Assembly (NCBI GenBank): GCA_030141605.1
Contig: JAQGDQ010000002.1
Span: 3,015,001-3,079,000, forward strand
Direction: 5' to 3'
DNA length: 64,000 bases
DNA from: Tubiluchus corallicola
Taxonomy: Eukaryota > Priapulida > Priapulimorpha > Priapulimorphida > Tubiluchidae
Positions 36,801-59,731 of this stretch are shown one piece after another. The position numbers were made by a program, and so were the translations under genes. Below the pieces are notes generated by a model that was not told where the DNA came from, ran no database searches, and saw only the letters and a program-made list of their open reading frames with translations. Position 1 is the stretch's first letter. Every line of letters begins with the position of its first letter.

Positions 36801-37505
36801 TTGTATGTAGTAGACAAGACGACCTTTCGATACAACATATCTCCACATGCTGCACTTCAAACTTGCCAAGAATTTAGCTGTAAATTAATTTGGAAATGGC
36901 TGGCAAAGGTAAAGTATGCAATAAGAACTTATAAATACATAGTTATGCAAACATTTGGGCCTGACAAAAAGTCCGCAATTCACAATAACCAAGTACACTG
37001 TATTCAGAACTATTATACAAGTTAAATAAATGCTGAAAGTTTGTTCTTTTCTGTGAGTTTGCATTACCAGTGCGTATGCAATGAACCATGCTTGCTGTAA
37101 AGGTGTTATACTGTACTTTCTTTGTGTAGTTGTCACCTGTCTGCTGAAGTATCACCAAGCAAGAGCCAAAAAGGTGAGGAACAATGGTAAATGTACAACC
37201 AAAAAGAATTTAATACTTTGACAGCTTGCACATTGAGAAGAACAAGTTCTTATAGTTCAATTAGCATTTACTCACTAGTCTCAGTATATTAAACAATAAT
37301 TGTGTGCAGTGAGTGTAAAGAAAAATTGACTTGGCAAAGCCTTGCTCTCCTCTGTTTTCGGTGATTGTTTGCTAGAACTTTGTTCTTTTTTAGTGATTGT
37401 GCTGTTGCAAGGCCTGGACAGAATGCTACAGATTTGGACATTGCAAGACAATTGTGGGAAATCAGCGAAGAGATGACTGGTTTGACAAGCAAGAAAACAG
37501 TGTAG
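30889..37505 (+). CDS. Retinol dehydrogenase-like short-chain dehydrogenase (RDH11-14 family), 7 exons
   Basis: Exons 30889-30970, 31077-31217, 32991-33182, 34034-34189, 34362-34487, 35096-35288, 37394-37505; all GT-AG and in phase, totalling 1002 nt (333 aa). The family is NADP(H)-dependent and interconverts retinol and retinal, or reduces lipid aldehydes, on ER or mitochondrial membranes. Residues 10-30 are a hydrophobic N-terminal anchor followed by basic KLLRR. The Rossmann motif TGSNTGIG is at 57-64, NNAG at 136-139, the TVSSV serine motif follows, and the catalytic Y213-x3-K217 sits in GYADSK. The C-terminal part SDCAVARP ... AROLWEIS-type tail (ARQLWEIS) fits RDH13/RDH14-like proteins (about 331-336 aa). 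Exact orthology within RDH11-14 is not decidable here. Introns hold a pogo end fragment (intron 2) and an LTR element (intron 6). Confidence 0.93.
31500..31661. mobile_element. End fragment of the pogo-like family
   Basis: About 160 bp similar to the right end of the element at 8439-9654 (GAGTCAATTACCGATAG, CCAGGCGTTTTTGAGTCAAT), ending in a mutated terminus CGACTACGG. The left part of the element is missing. In SDR intron 2. Confidence 0.75.
32036..32084. repeat. (CA)n-type microsatellite
   Basis: CACACA tract with scattered interruptions in SDR intron 2. Confidence 0.8.
35721..36041 (+). mobile_element. 5' LTR of a truncated LTR retrotransposon
   Basis: Inferred LTR of about 321 bp, from TGTAGAATG to ...ACACAACA. 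It has an ordered promoter layout: paired heat-shock-type motifs (35759-35790), a TATA box TATAAG (35803-35808) and a polyadenylation signal AATAAA (35968-35973). The end is followed after 5 nt by a primer-binding-like TGGCGCAGTCGACAGG (36047 on), then a gag-like frame. No second LTR was found, so the left boundary is approximate. In SDR intron 6, same strand as the gene. Confidence 0.7.
35759..35790. promoter_or_regulatory. Two three-unit heat-shock elements in the LTR
   Basis: GAATGTTCTGGAA (35759-35771) and TTCTGGAAGCTTC (35778-35790) are each a perfect alternating trimer of GAA/TTC at 5-bp spacing, the canonical HSF1 binding pattern. A further GAATGTTC dimer lies at 35725-35732. The pair lies 13 bp before the TATA box at 35803. 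HSF control is inferred. Confidence 0.7.
36047..36066 (+). other. Putative primer-binding site of the LTR element
   Basis: TGGCGCAGTCGACAGG starts with the TGG that pairs with a tRNA CCA end and lies 5 nt after the LTR. The tRNA is not identified. Confidence 0.55.
36101..36607 (+). pseudogene. Gag-like fragment of an LTR retrotransposon (truncated)
   Basis: An open frame from the paired ATGs at 36101/36104. A Q/E/R-rich coiled-coil start (residues about 5-40) is followed by [17 protein letters not shown] and [20 protein letters not shown], the pattern of Gypsy-type gag capsid regions in invertebrates. Similarity stops near 36535; the frame then drifts into AT-rich sequence and stops at 36605-36607. 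No zinc knuckle, protease, reverse transcriptase or integrase follows, so the element lost its 3' part. Confidence 0.65.
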
Positions 37506-39284
37506 GAGCAACATGTTATTCCGTATTTAACAGTGCTCAATGCATTTACGCAGTTTTCTAGTTCACTTGTACTTCATTATAGATTTGCAATTGTTTCAGC
37601 AGTACTTTGATGTAATAAATTGTTTTGTGATTGTACTTGTTAATGTACCTCCCTAGCAAAAGGTTATACATCACCCTGTATTTTGAACGAATTCCATCTC
37701 ATTCAGGGTTTCTTATTACCTCTTGCAGATATCAATTTTAAGATTAGGAATTTAATACTGATTATTTTTATGTAAATTTCTATAATAATGTACTTTTACT
37801 TTTAGTTTTTGCAGTGTTTTACTGTTCTTTGAGTTTTGCTCTTATGTAGACAAACATTAATTTTAGATGAAGTCAAACATGTTATACAAATGGGACATAA
37901 TCAGTGTGTTGTAATGAAGGTTTACTAATCAGTATTATGTCAGAGTAACACGATTTGCCACCTTATAATTTACGCAACAATCATCCCACATGCTCACTGC
38001 TTGCATAACATGCATATTGTATTATGTCCATACTGATGTTAGCATTACTGGTCTATAAGCTGGTGTTTATAGATAATAGACAGAGAAGCAAGTTTAGTAC
38101 AAATAGTTTTATATTCATTACATGACCACCACATATAGATCATGCAGTACTTGTTAAGTTTGTAAGTATAGATAAAGGCCAGGTTTTACAGCAAACTACA
38201 TGCACAATATGAAACTGTGATAATATTACTTTCTGTTAATTTTTTGTAGAAATTGATCTGATTGGCTAAACTCTAAATGTTTAAGCATGAAAAAAGCTAG
38301 TTAGTTTTACCATTTAAATTTAAATTTAAAAGTATTATGTGGAGCATTATGTGGTTTCTGGTGTAATGTAAAATAGGCTTATAGTACATTCCATGTTTTG
38401 TTTGTAGAGCATGATGGGCATCCAAATGTTATTTGCACTGTGTAGAATGTAACCAGTCAGTAATGCTTATAATGTCATTTTTTTGCAGTATTAAAAAGGG
38501 AAGTTTTAATAATACATGTACGTACATGACTCATCAGCATCCACACATGTAGTTATCACTTCTGTGTTCTTAATGAATTTCACAATAACAGTAGTCCTGA
38601 CCATTCAGGGAAATTACTGGAGTTTTTGTTGAGTGGTAATTGCATATTGTACTAATGAATTTGATAACAACTAAATTTATATATATATATATATACATAG
38701 ATGTATAAATTTAGTTGTTATACATTTAGATATATATATATATATATATATACTGCAGAAACTGAAATATACATATATGTTGTCCGATTGTGTCTCATCT
38801 TGGATAATTTTTGTCTCATGTTCAGTAGGCCAAACTTGACTTTTTGGTTTGATACTTATATCTATCTGATATTAAGTTTTCTGAGCTGTAAGGTAAGCCT
38901 AATTTTAGGAAGTGGATATCTGGCACGGGTGTCAGTGGCTACTGATTTTGGGCTAGTCAGCACAAATTTCATTTTTATTTCTATGCAGACTGATTAAAAA
39001 AGACTGGCTGGAACATCATGCAACATTAGCCATGTGCTAATGTAAGCGACTTTGACAAACACAAAGCTGAGATGCCACAAATAGATAATTGGTTGATAAT
39101 CGATTCGAATTCGCTTTCTGGTAGAGAATGCTCACCCACAGAAACAAGCGGTGATGATGTTTTGCAGCTCCGCCTGAACTTTGTTTGAACTACGTTTAAT
39201 AATCGACTGCTAAGTTTCTGTAGGCTAAGCATTTATGTGTGCGAATCGGGCGCCAGCTTTATATAAAGTTATTAATTATTCAAT
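37506..39284. other. Intergenic region between the SDR gene and EGLN
   Basis: The 3' flank of the SDR gene has ATAAA-type signals near 37613. No coding exon recognised. It holds an AT-microsatellite palindrome at 38664-38721 and a second TA tract near 38730-38751. Confidence 0.45.
38664..38721. repeat. Perfect-arm palindrome around a (TA)n tract
   Basis: ATAACAACTAAATTTATA at 38664 and its exact complement TATAAATTTAGTTGTTAT ending 38721, separated by a TA microsatellite. It could extrude as a cruciform. Confidence 0.8.
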
Positions 39285-50412
<11,128 letters not shown>

Positions 50413-51210
50413 TTTTTTGAGTGGTGAGTTTCTTTTTAGCTATACTGCACAATTATGTATTTCTAAAGTTTAAGCCTTATAAAAAGCTAATTGTTTTTAT
50501 ATACTGGATTGAAAAGATAATTATTATTTCTGGAACTTGACGACATACGTTGAAAATGCAAGCATGTATGGCAATTGTAAATAATTGTTTAATACAGTTT
50601 ATTTTTCTATGTAATATCAAATGGCTACATTCTAATCAACAGCTTATTGAGCTTTCGATTGTTTTTTTGTTATCTAAATATAGGTTGTGATTTTTTGGCC
50701 TTTCGATTATGCACAAACAGTACATAGGAGTCAATTTTGATTATGCACAAATAGTAGGTAGAGTGAGTTAATCATTATTTCTTAAGTTTGTTGGTTAAGT
50801 TTTATTGTTCACATGGCATCTTATACTTATTGCTAATATTTTGTTATGTAGTTTAATTTAAAGCAATAATATCCAGTTACTTTCCCCTTTATAGAACTAT
50901 CTGTAATTTTTTTGAAATAGTGGGACTAGTGTAAATATTACTATACTTGGTGCTTTGCAATAGAGAGTAATTACTAAATTGCATCGTAGCTAAATGTATC
51001 GATTCGTTTATATTTACTACAGCAAATATAAAATGTTTATTTATTTGGTTACAAAGTATTTAAACATTTAACTAACTAAGTCCATACATGTATAACTTGT
51101 TTTATATTATTTGTCCAGTGATGTATTAAAGATAAGAATTTAACATAACATAATGTCATGTTCTATGACTATATTTATTTAGAGTATTACAGTATGCAGC
51201 ATACAGGTAG
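50413..51210. other. EGLN 3' flank
   Basis: AT-rich, no gene recognised. Several ATTAAA/AATAAT-like words could serve as polyadenylation signals. Confidence 0.4.
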
Positions 51211-51214
51211 TACT

Positions 51215-52016
51215 TCCATGTGTGCGTAATGTGCGATGTATGTTGACTGTTTCCACGTGTCCATGAATATAAAGCTCACAGTAGTCTTTGTCATTTCTGG
51301 TTGCTATTCGTGAAAACTGCCGTTGAACTATGAATAGCTGGAAGGCATGGCTCTGTCAAAATTTTGTCGCAATAATCTCAGCAGGGGCATTAGCTTATTA
51401 TTGTACTGTTAGACAGAAGAGAAAGACAGTTTTGGGTGCACAACTTTTTCGGGGGAGAAAACAGAAGGGCACATATTACCACTTAATGAAAGAATTGCAA
51501 TATATAATATATCTTTACTGCAATTAAAGCAGACATAAAAATTGCAAAATGAAATAACATTTACATACACAAAAAACAATGAACTACATCTAAAATTTTA
51601 GTATGCATGACAAATCAACAATTAAGAACTTCCAAATTAACACTAGAAAGGAATCGTACAATTCAAATTAATTTTATATTTATAGAATACATTACGATGT
51701 ATGATACAACTAGATGCATAACACATATGTATACGCTTCTTCCATCTCTGAAAAACTGGAAAGAAAAAATATTGTGTAGGTGTCTTGAAATGACCAAATT
51801 CACCCGAACAGAAAGCCAGTTGGCAAAAATGATCACCAGAAACTTGAAAATTTGCTAAAGCACCTAGGCAATGGCAGCTTCCCATCTGTATATGGCTATG
51901 TAATGCATATTCAGACAATAGCAATGTGGATCATGTATTCAGTACACATGGAAACACTTCCAGGCATTTAAATACAGACTTTCGTATGCACATTACGCAT
52001 TCATGGATCACGCGTC
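51215..52016 (+). mobile_element. Harbinger-like transposon remnant
   Basis: Ends carry inverted words: TGCGTAATGTGC and GTTTCCACGTGT at 51224-51260, and their complements GTACACATGGAAAC and GCACATTACGCA at about 51941-51999. The 65-codon frame at 51330-51527 includes VRQKRKTVLGAQLFRGRKQK followed by GTYYHLMKEL. This resembles the basic RRR-W-x(n)-G-x-Y-x2-L-x2-EL start of PIF/Harbinger nucleases. The DDE core is not found. Target duplication not resolved. Confidence 0.45.
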
Positions 52017-53185
52017 ATGCATTGCATGTACCTTAAGACTGCAGAAATGTTGGTAAGCAACAATTACATTTACGTTGTGACTTATCAATGCTAAAATACT
52101 GACATTTTGTGTGCCACAAGTTTATATTATTTGCTTAATTGATAACTGGATTCATATCTATTTGAACATATATTATACTTCAAATAAAATAAACATTTAT
52201 TGTATTATGTTATTTCCTATTACATGCAAAGTTAAATGTGTGAAATCAGTGCTAAGTAATCATACTACACTGTATTGACTTCTGACATAACTACATATTT
52301 TTAAAGATTAGCACATGTTTTTGACGTTTGTTGCTGTGGTGATTACTAGGAATGTTGTTCTTAGCATATATATTGTTGGGGTCGATTAGTGAATGTGCAG
52401 AATTATTTGTCAGTGTTTAAAACTGGAACAGTCAGACCAATGCAATGCAAATTATACAGTCATGTTGTTTCTGTCTTGCCGTTGTTCTTACGGCTTACCT
52501 TTGTATAGTCTAAAGCTCTTGGCATGCCTGATCAGCATACAAAATGTCTTTTTTCAGTTGTCAATTTGTTTACAGTAGCACAAAGTTTTTCAGTACGCTT
52601 CGGTACAAAATTATTGTCAATTTCAGTATGGGCACTGTTGGTACTGATGGGCACTGTCAATAATTGCCGTGAGACTTTTGATTAATCTTTATTGCTATTT
52701 AACTTTGGCATTTTGATTTATGAAGAAGTGCATTTGTAAAAATGTTTTTTCATTGTTTGTTTGTAAAGCAGATATTGTCAAACAACAGTCTGCTATACCT
52801 TTGTGGTGGCTCTGAGCCAGTGTACTTAATGCTAAGATAAGTGGGTCAGGTTTTTTTTAGTAAAAAACTGTTTTGATCAAGTTATCTGATTTATTTCTGT
52901 AAGCCTTTATACTTAACATCTCATTGCGTGTGTTGTGATTATTTTAAAGGTTGTTGAACAATCAAAAAATGTGAGTTTGTTTCCAAATTATGCTTTGAGT
53001 GCTTTCATAGAATGTAAGTGAGCAAATATTTATTTTCTTATGTTTATATGATGTGAATTGTTATTATGATATTATATATTTGCTTTTGCTTGCCAATAAA
53101 ACTTCTGAAACAAAAGTTTTTTTTCGTGTTCGTCAAGTGAGTACTGTAATTAGCAGGCAATCTAGACAATGATTACGTAAAATGT

Positions 53186-53293
53186 CTCTCAAAACAAAAA
53201 GGCAAGGAACCAATAAGCCGTAGTGTTAACATGTTTTAAAATAATATTAAGACTGTGACTTATTCTTGCTTCCCTGCCTTTTTGTTTTGAGAG
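53186..53293. repeat. Long imperfect hairpin (about 35-bp arms)
   Basis: Left arm 53186-53219 begins CTCTCAAAACAAAAAGGCA; right arm 53257-53293 contains its exact 19-base complement followed by imperfect pairing. The loop is about 37 nt. Either a small MITE or an RNA hairpin; the 108-nt size is compatible with a small-RNA precursor, but nothing else supports that. Confidence 0.6.
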
Positions 53294-56177
53294 GCTTATC
53301 GAATTGATTAAAAATAATACAAATTACCATATGCAGCCATTGTTTTAAGAAAATAAGAATACGAAATAAGTAGCACTCTGTAATGCTTCCATTTTTGTCA
53401 CTGGGTAGTCCATATGCTTTCATAAGCACCATTGCATCCATACATAAATTATTATTACACTATTAAACGTTAAAGTCAAATTTCTTCCATCCTGTACCCT
53501 GAAATATTATTGCACCGACGATATTAGATACAGAAAATTACTACAAATGCAACGATATTAACAATCAAAGATTTTTCCGGCGCAAAATGTTTTACGTTGA
53601 TAATAATGTAATTTGGAAGTACAGTATAAAAAACAAATCGCATTGTGATTACAATGGCTTATTTTATATTTTTCCAAAAAATTGTATCAGTCAAAGCACA
53701 ATTAACGGAATTAGGTGCATATGGCTTTTTTCTATTTTTTGTGTGGCATAGCCTATAAAGCCATAATTTATCTGGGATCATTCGCTTACATAGCACCTGA
53801 GCCCAGATAAATCAGAGCCATTACGCACCTGGCACTGCATGCACTGAGTAGCATAATTATATTGCTTACTATTTGGCTTCACTCCTTTTGCATCGCCTTT
53901 GAGTAGATCATTTCTCAAAATATAATGTGACCCCAAAGCTAACAGGCATAATTAATTTTCCGGAATACAGCTCATCGATTCATTTGCAGATATTGTCAGT
54001 AGATTCGGTTTCTCGGCGTTGAAATGAAGCCAAGTTTTTATCAGAGAGCAAACATAATTATGCTTGACATAAAAACATTGATCGACCAATTGAATAGAGG
54101 AGTAAATCTAGCTACGCGGCATGTCACGAGAAGGCACGCGAACAGAATAAGTGAAAACGAAAGTAGAAGATTAGATACACTAGTGAATACGTGTCACGTC
54201 CAGATACTTATCCTCATAGAGGGATAGGATGGGGGGGGGGGATAGTTGACAGTGCGAAGTGTGAAACTTTCACTTTTAAGTCCCAGTTATTTACCGACCG
54301 AAAGCACTGTATAACACGAAGCTACACCTACTTATTATTAACATTTACATTACATATACAAGCAAAGACAGGGAGGTCGATTTAAGGAGCTAGCTGGATT
54401 CCTTTTCTGTATTTAACAACAGAATTAGGCCTATTCCTAAGCTTCATTGGCGGTGCTCAGTATCCGCGGGGGAATTTTACAAAACTAATCATAACGTTTT
54501 TCAGGCGTTGGTTTGTTCCCCCATAGTTTCCTACTCCCACTCAGGGGTGTAGTAGAGGGGTAACGTCGGATGACTGAGTTACCTTATCATCTGCTTAATA
54601 CAATTACCACCTCTGTTATCTAACGGTATTGCGTTACATATTTAAAAAAGATCCTTATCTGCAAGATAAGTGCAGTTAAGTACATGATATCTGCAGTTAC
54701 CCCACTTATATTACTACACCCATGATTCCACTCGGTGCACTCATGCAGATGTTAACAAGCATATTTTTCAAATTCCAAGTTGTCCTTGAGATCGATACAG
54801 AAATTAATTTATGAAACATGAATTGCAAATAATGCAAATGTATATCATGTGTGTCACCTTGGCCATAATATCTACAAACCTTTAACTCGGAGTATTTATA
54901 TCAGAAATCAACCTAGTTTGTGATATCACTTTTTGCCCGTTACCGTATCTCTGGTTTATGCCTTATAAACACCATCTGTTTCTTGCCATTTTTTACCTTC
55001 CCGCAATGTTTAAACTCAGCACACTGTGTTAATTTTCTATTCGTCATTTTAGATTAAAATACACGAGCGGTTTTACCCATTTATTACAAAATTATAAGCT
55101 GCCCACCCCTTTATCGACAATAGATTAGTCCTGTAGAAGCCACGAGAACAGCGCCTGGCACAGTAGTCACGTGACATAGTAGATACTAAATCGGTTGATC
55201 AGTGAAAGTCGGTGAAAGTGCGAATTGGGCGCATGCGTCAGCTGTTCCCAATAGATGCCTGGTACTAATACAAGAATAAGGAGAATATAGATTTGTATCC
55301 TAGGTGAAACTGTCCTTAACAAATGTAGGGCGCCATGAAAGAGCGGTTCGAGTGATGTTATGAGAAGCATTCAGATTTTTTGTGCCGTGGAGAACTCAGT
55401 TAGTGCGTGGCGTTAGTTTTTGTGTGAAAAGCATTGTTAAGTATAGCGCTTTTTGATACAGACCTATTCGAGATAAATTACACTATTTAGCAAAGAGTTT
55501 TATTTGTTTTAATCAGTTATTCTTATAATAAAGGATGAGATTTTAAATAAAATCATTTTAAGTAAGGGTATAAAATTATAGTTTCCCCTTTGTTGTCTGC
55601 AGATGGTGCTGAGTGATTTGCAGCATTTACTACACCAAGGTGTGTGGATAACTAATATTGCCTTCTATAGCACTGCTGTTGAGCAAGTAGTTATAGAGTA
55701 TCTTTATATTAAAAATACTTTAAAACAAAGATTTTTACTTATTCTGTGGGCACAATTAATGAATAATCGGTTTATAAAGCTATTTAATACGCATCTTTTC
55801 AACAAGTGACTTCTACTCATCCTATATTTATCACCAATTTGAAACGATAATAAATTCTTAGAGTTTTAGCAGTGCAAACCAGTTGTCAGCAACAGATTAA
55901 ATGGAATTGAATACAAGAAAGAAGAAAGCGGGTGGTGTTGAAATAGAGTTGGAATAAATAAGTGCAACCAGGAACTGATACATATCTGTCGCCTCTATGC
56001 ATACGACTCAGTGTTTGAAACAATTTTATGGACGAAACGGCATTCGGCAATGGAACTCAAAAGACGTCGCACGTACGAGTGTATCAATCATTGAATTTGA
56101 AGAAGTTTCGAGCCTAACAGCATGCTAAGCATGTTTCCACCACTGTGTCAACTCCTGGAACAACTTAATGCAATGTG
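53294..56177. other. Intergenic region upstream of the LRR gene
   Basis: No coding exon recognised. Near 53766-53817 there is a short inverted pair (TTATCTGGG / CCCAGATAA). A 10-G run or longer lies near 54231-54240. A splice-like TCTGCAG precedes the open frame at 55603-55809, which has no recognisable domain. The last few hundred bases probably hold the LRR gene's 5' UTR; an in-frame TAA (56166-56168) precedes its ATG. Confidence 0.4.
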
Positions 56178-58674
56178 ATGACTAACATCAGCTCGGTACA
56201 GATCTGCGAGTCAGAACTGACCGACAAAGACACAGAGGACATCATAGATGTGTTGAACCAGAACACTCTGCAGATATTGTCATTGCGAGATAGTCATGTC
56301 AATCTGGAACAGTTCAAGAGGTTAGCAAGAGCAGCAGGGTGCTGCAGTTCCATTAGAGAGCTGTACTTTAGTACAGGAATAGTAACTGACATTCAAAGAC
56401 TCAGGCTTTTGTGCACATGTCTTACAGAAAATGCATCTGTTAAAGTTTTAATGTAAGTTTTTTTTTGAAAATTTTCTTATTCTCAGGTGGCACAAAAATG
56501 CGCCAAACTTTTGATCACAAAATTATAAGGTTCACAATACGGAATCAAATGAAAATTGCCAACGATGTTACAGCACTTACGTATAAATGCATAAAAATTC
56601 CAAAAACACAGAAGTTTTAAAACAAGTCAAAAAAATAAATACTGAAAAAAAACGTTTGTGTGTCACTATTGCTAAAATTTACAGCAAGTGCTCTACGTGT
56701 CCACGATTTTCATTGCAAACTAGATGAAGGCATTTCTTCCAACACCTGACACAGTTTCTCACATAAGGTGTATTTGATCCCAGTACTCAGCAAGTTTTTG
56801 TTTTGGTTCCTCTGCATCAAATGTATTTCTGCAGGCATCGTACACTTTTTCTCTAAGGGAATGCCAAATACCACTATCTGCAGGGTTAAATTCCACTCTT
56901 TTCTAGGGAACAAATCTCTATCAGTGCTTTATTTTGTGTGCAAGAGAATTTTAAATTTCACAAGACATAGTTCAAATGAAAATTGGATTTCTGTGCAATA
57001 CTGCACACGGGCTTGGGTTGTACCGTTAGTTGATATTTGTGAATGGCCAGGATGGTACCTTGGGGATGCCAGTTATAGAAATGAATACACGTGCTTGATC
57101 GAGATGCACACACACTGCCTATTTCACTAAACAGCCGGGATGGTAATTACTTCATCATCAAAACATCGACCAGTGACTGTTCTGCAGTTTATGATTAGCT
57201 GGCATTGTTCAGGCATTTAGTTTTTTAACATACGACAGCTTTCCGGTCATATCTTGAAAACCATTAAACTATGCGCATGTAAGTTTTGCAGCCAAAAGTT
57301 AATGTATTTTAATATCATGCTGTGAAATTTCAATTTTGTATGGCACTTGCAAATAATATCATAGTAGTCTGAACTTCAGCACATTTTTTCTGTGCCACCC
57401 AATATTAATACTCTCCATGATACCTTCCAGAGTATGTTTTTAATTGCCTTTAGCTTTTAACTTTTTCATGCTAATACCAATAGAAAAACGTTATGTAATA
57501 TTAGTAAATGTTAATTTTGAAGCCTTAAACTGCTTCGATTTTTGCCCCATCAGACACCCAAACATAGTGTCAACTATTGCGTTTAATGGACAGCTGATTA
57601 GATCTAGGCAAATCAAGATTGAGGTGCTCCTAGAACAATACTCTAAAATTGATTAGTTGACAGACAAATTTAGAAAACTCATTAAATCACAAGTTTCTTG
57701 CTACCTGTTCATATGCAAATTTTTTATGTTCAGTTATCTGTGGCAATAAACTGGCCAGCTTTCAATGTCCATGTATTTTCAAGGGCAAGTGCGTCAAAAT
57801 AGAAAAGTTACATTGCAACTCATGCAAACAGTGCATCAACTTAACTTTTATTGAACACTCTAGACTTGAACATCATCCACTGAGTGAAGGGGAGGCTCTG
57901 TTACTTTTCGATGCTCTGAAGATACACCCACCATTGACTTCGCTTTCACTTATGGATTGTGACCTGACTGATACAGCCATTGCTGGAATACTGAACACAC
58001 TCAGATGGAGAAATTGTCTTCCTGGTACGTACATGCATTAAAAATATGACCTATATTTGAAAATGCTTAGAGGACAACCATGAAATGTTTCAAATAGTTT
58101 CAAAGTCAGAAAAGTTAAACACATCGAATACTTACTGTTAAGCTCATTCGTATTGTAGCTTTGTCTTATACATGAACAACATTCTTTTTTATTCGTAATA
58201 AGGATTCTGTTTCAGGATTGGTGAAACTAAATCTGTGCAAAAATCCACGCATCACTCAGCAGGGATGGGAACACCTGGCAACTGGAATCTCATGTGGGAC
58301 AGATCTCCAGAAGTTAAACATATCCAACAACAATATTGGCGATCGTGGTGCCATTGCCTTGTGTGTGGCAATTGCAGGAAACAGAACACTGGAGTACATT
58401 GCTGTAGAAAGCAGTTGCATATCAGAAAAAGGTGGAAAGGTGAGAAAAATGTCTTTAATTTTGGGTACATGGAAATATCATTTTAATTGTGAAAATAGAA
58501 AGCCTTCTGAATGACATACGAGTAATAATTTTTATGTATTTTCAGGCATTCTTGAAACTATTGGAACTTTTTCCATACCGGCTTCGGGAGTTGAGGCTGG
58601 CTGACAACCATATCGGTAAGATGCTGATGATGCAGATAAGTTCCAATTTATTGGCGCCACCTATTGCCAAGTAA
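56178..58674 (+). CDS. Leucine-rich-repeat protein (ribonuclease-inhibitor-like LRRs), 4 exons
   Basis: Exons 56178-56452, 57864-58024, 58216-58439 and 58546-58674, in phase with GT-AG junctions, give 262 aa. Repeats of the RI/NLRC type, about 28 residues each, are visible: LQILSLRDSHV, LTSLSLMDCDLTD, LVKLNLCKNPRIT, LQKLNISNNNIGDRG, LEYIAVESSCISE, LRELRLADNHIG. Such solenoids bind proteins; no NACHT, CARD, kinase or other partner domain is present. The ATG is preceded in frame by TAA. A GTAAG at 58616 could instead splice to a further exon not found here; reading through gives a stop at 58672-58674 with AATAAA just after. Family identity unknown. Confidence 0.75.
56486..57400 (-). mobile_element. 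Degenerate mariner-like transposon
   Basis: Ends GGTGGCACAAAAATGCGCC and the complement of the right end (GGGTGGCACAGAAAAAATGT) are inverted. On the minus strand, scattered frames recall a mariner-type transposase C-terminus: a W/F-GI-L-EKxxx block, then CNENRGHVEHLL-stop (stop at 56679-56681). Many frame breaks; inactive. It occupies most of LRR intron 1. A similar end word, GGCACAAAAACGTGCC, occurs alone near 31718. Confidence 0.65.
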
Positions 58675-59731
58675 TAAAAAATACAGATGCATGCTTTTGA
58701 GTAAAAGAAGTTGTCTCAACAATATTCACATGTACACCTTGTTGTTCTTGGATGTAGTATGCTAGATGTCACTACGGAAAGTTGGTAATAAAATGTTAAA
58801 ATTAAGTACAAGTTGTAAAGAAGTAGAAACCTTCTGTACACCTATTATAGGAATAATACAAAAACTTAAATAAATAACAAACCACAGATGTTTTCTAATA
58901 GCTTATATTATGTTGACCTTATAGCTGTCAGATTTAAAGATGTTTTTCATTACTATGACGATCAATAAATAATATGGACACATAAACACCTGACATACCA
59001 TTATTTGAGCTGTTCATGTACATGGAGAATTGGATATGCAAAATTTCATGCATTTGCTCACTCGTTTTTACAAATTATGAGCGTTATTGTTGCACACACG
59101 AGGCACCACGTGAGAAAGGTTATCATATAGTTGGATACAAATAATGTTAATTCCACTGTTTGTTCTATAGTGAAAATATTGAAGGAACACCCTGCAAGCA
59201 ATGTAGAAAATATGCTTTCTACATGTTGAGCTTCAGGTTTCAGGACCAATTAGTTTCATCTTTAAAAAGCAAAATGTATTGAAAATTTTTGCTTATTTTG
59301 AAAATTCTTACTTTCAAAAAGAATTTCTGAGGTTGCTCTAAGCTCGTACTATTCATGGTCTGAATGAAAATGCATTGAAAGGAAAATGTGCAAAATTCGA
59401 ATAGGGTAATTGACTTTTAAGTATTTAGCCAGTATTTGACTGCTAACAAAGTTTGGGTTAATGAACTGAACATTTATAATTGAAAGCGCTTGCAAATGGA
59501 ACAAGCATGCAGATTTTCGAAAAGGTTAATTATTTCTAAGTTATTTTGACAATATATTTTATCGCTAATGTATCACCAGATGATACTGATTAGAGTTTAA
59601 AAATCTTAAAAAATGTTCACACAGAATTCCATTGCTTATAAATAAATAGCTGTATTTTAATAAGCAAAAAGTATCAAAATGTTCTACAGGAAATGACAAT
59701 CACAGTGCACTATGAAAATTGTGACAGATAA
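58675..59731. other. Intergenic / convergent 3' region between the LRR gene and SELENON
   Basis: The LRR gene and SELENON are convergent. AT-rich, no coding exon seen; polyadenylation-like AATAAA words at 58674 and 58787 serve the plus strand. Confidence 0.4.

Noticed and set aside
55603-55809. Open frame after a TCTGCAG acceptor, considered as an upstream exon of the LRR gene
   Set aside because: It stops before any donor that would join in phase to 56178, and the LRR ATG has its own upstream in-frame stop.
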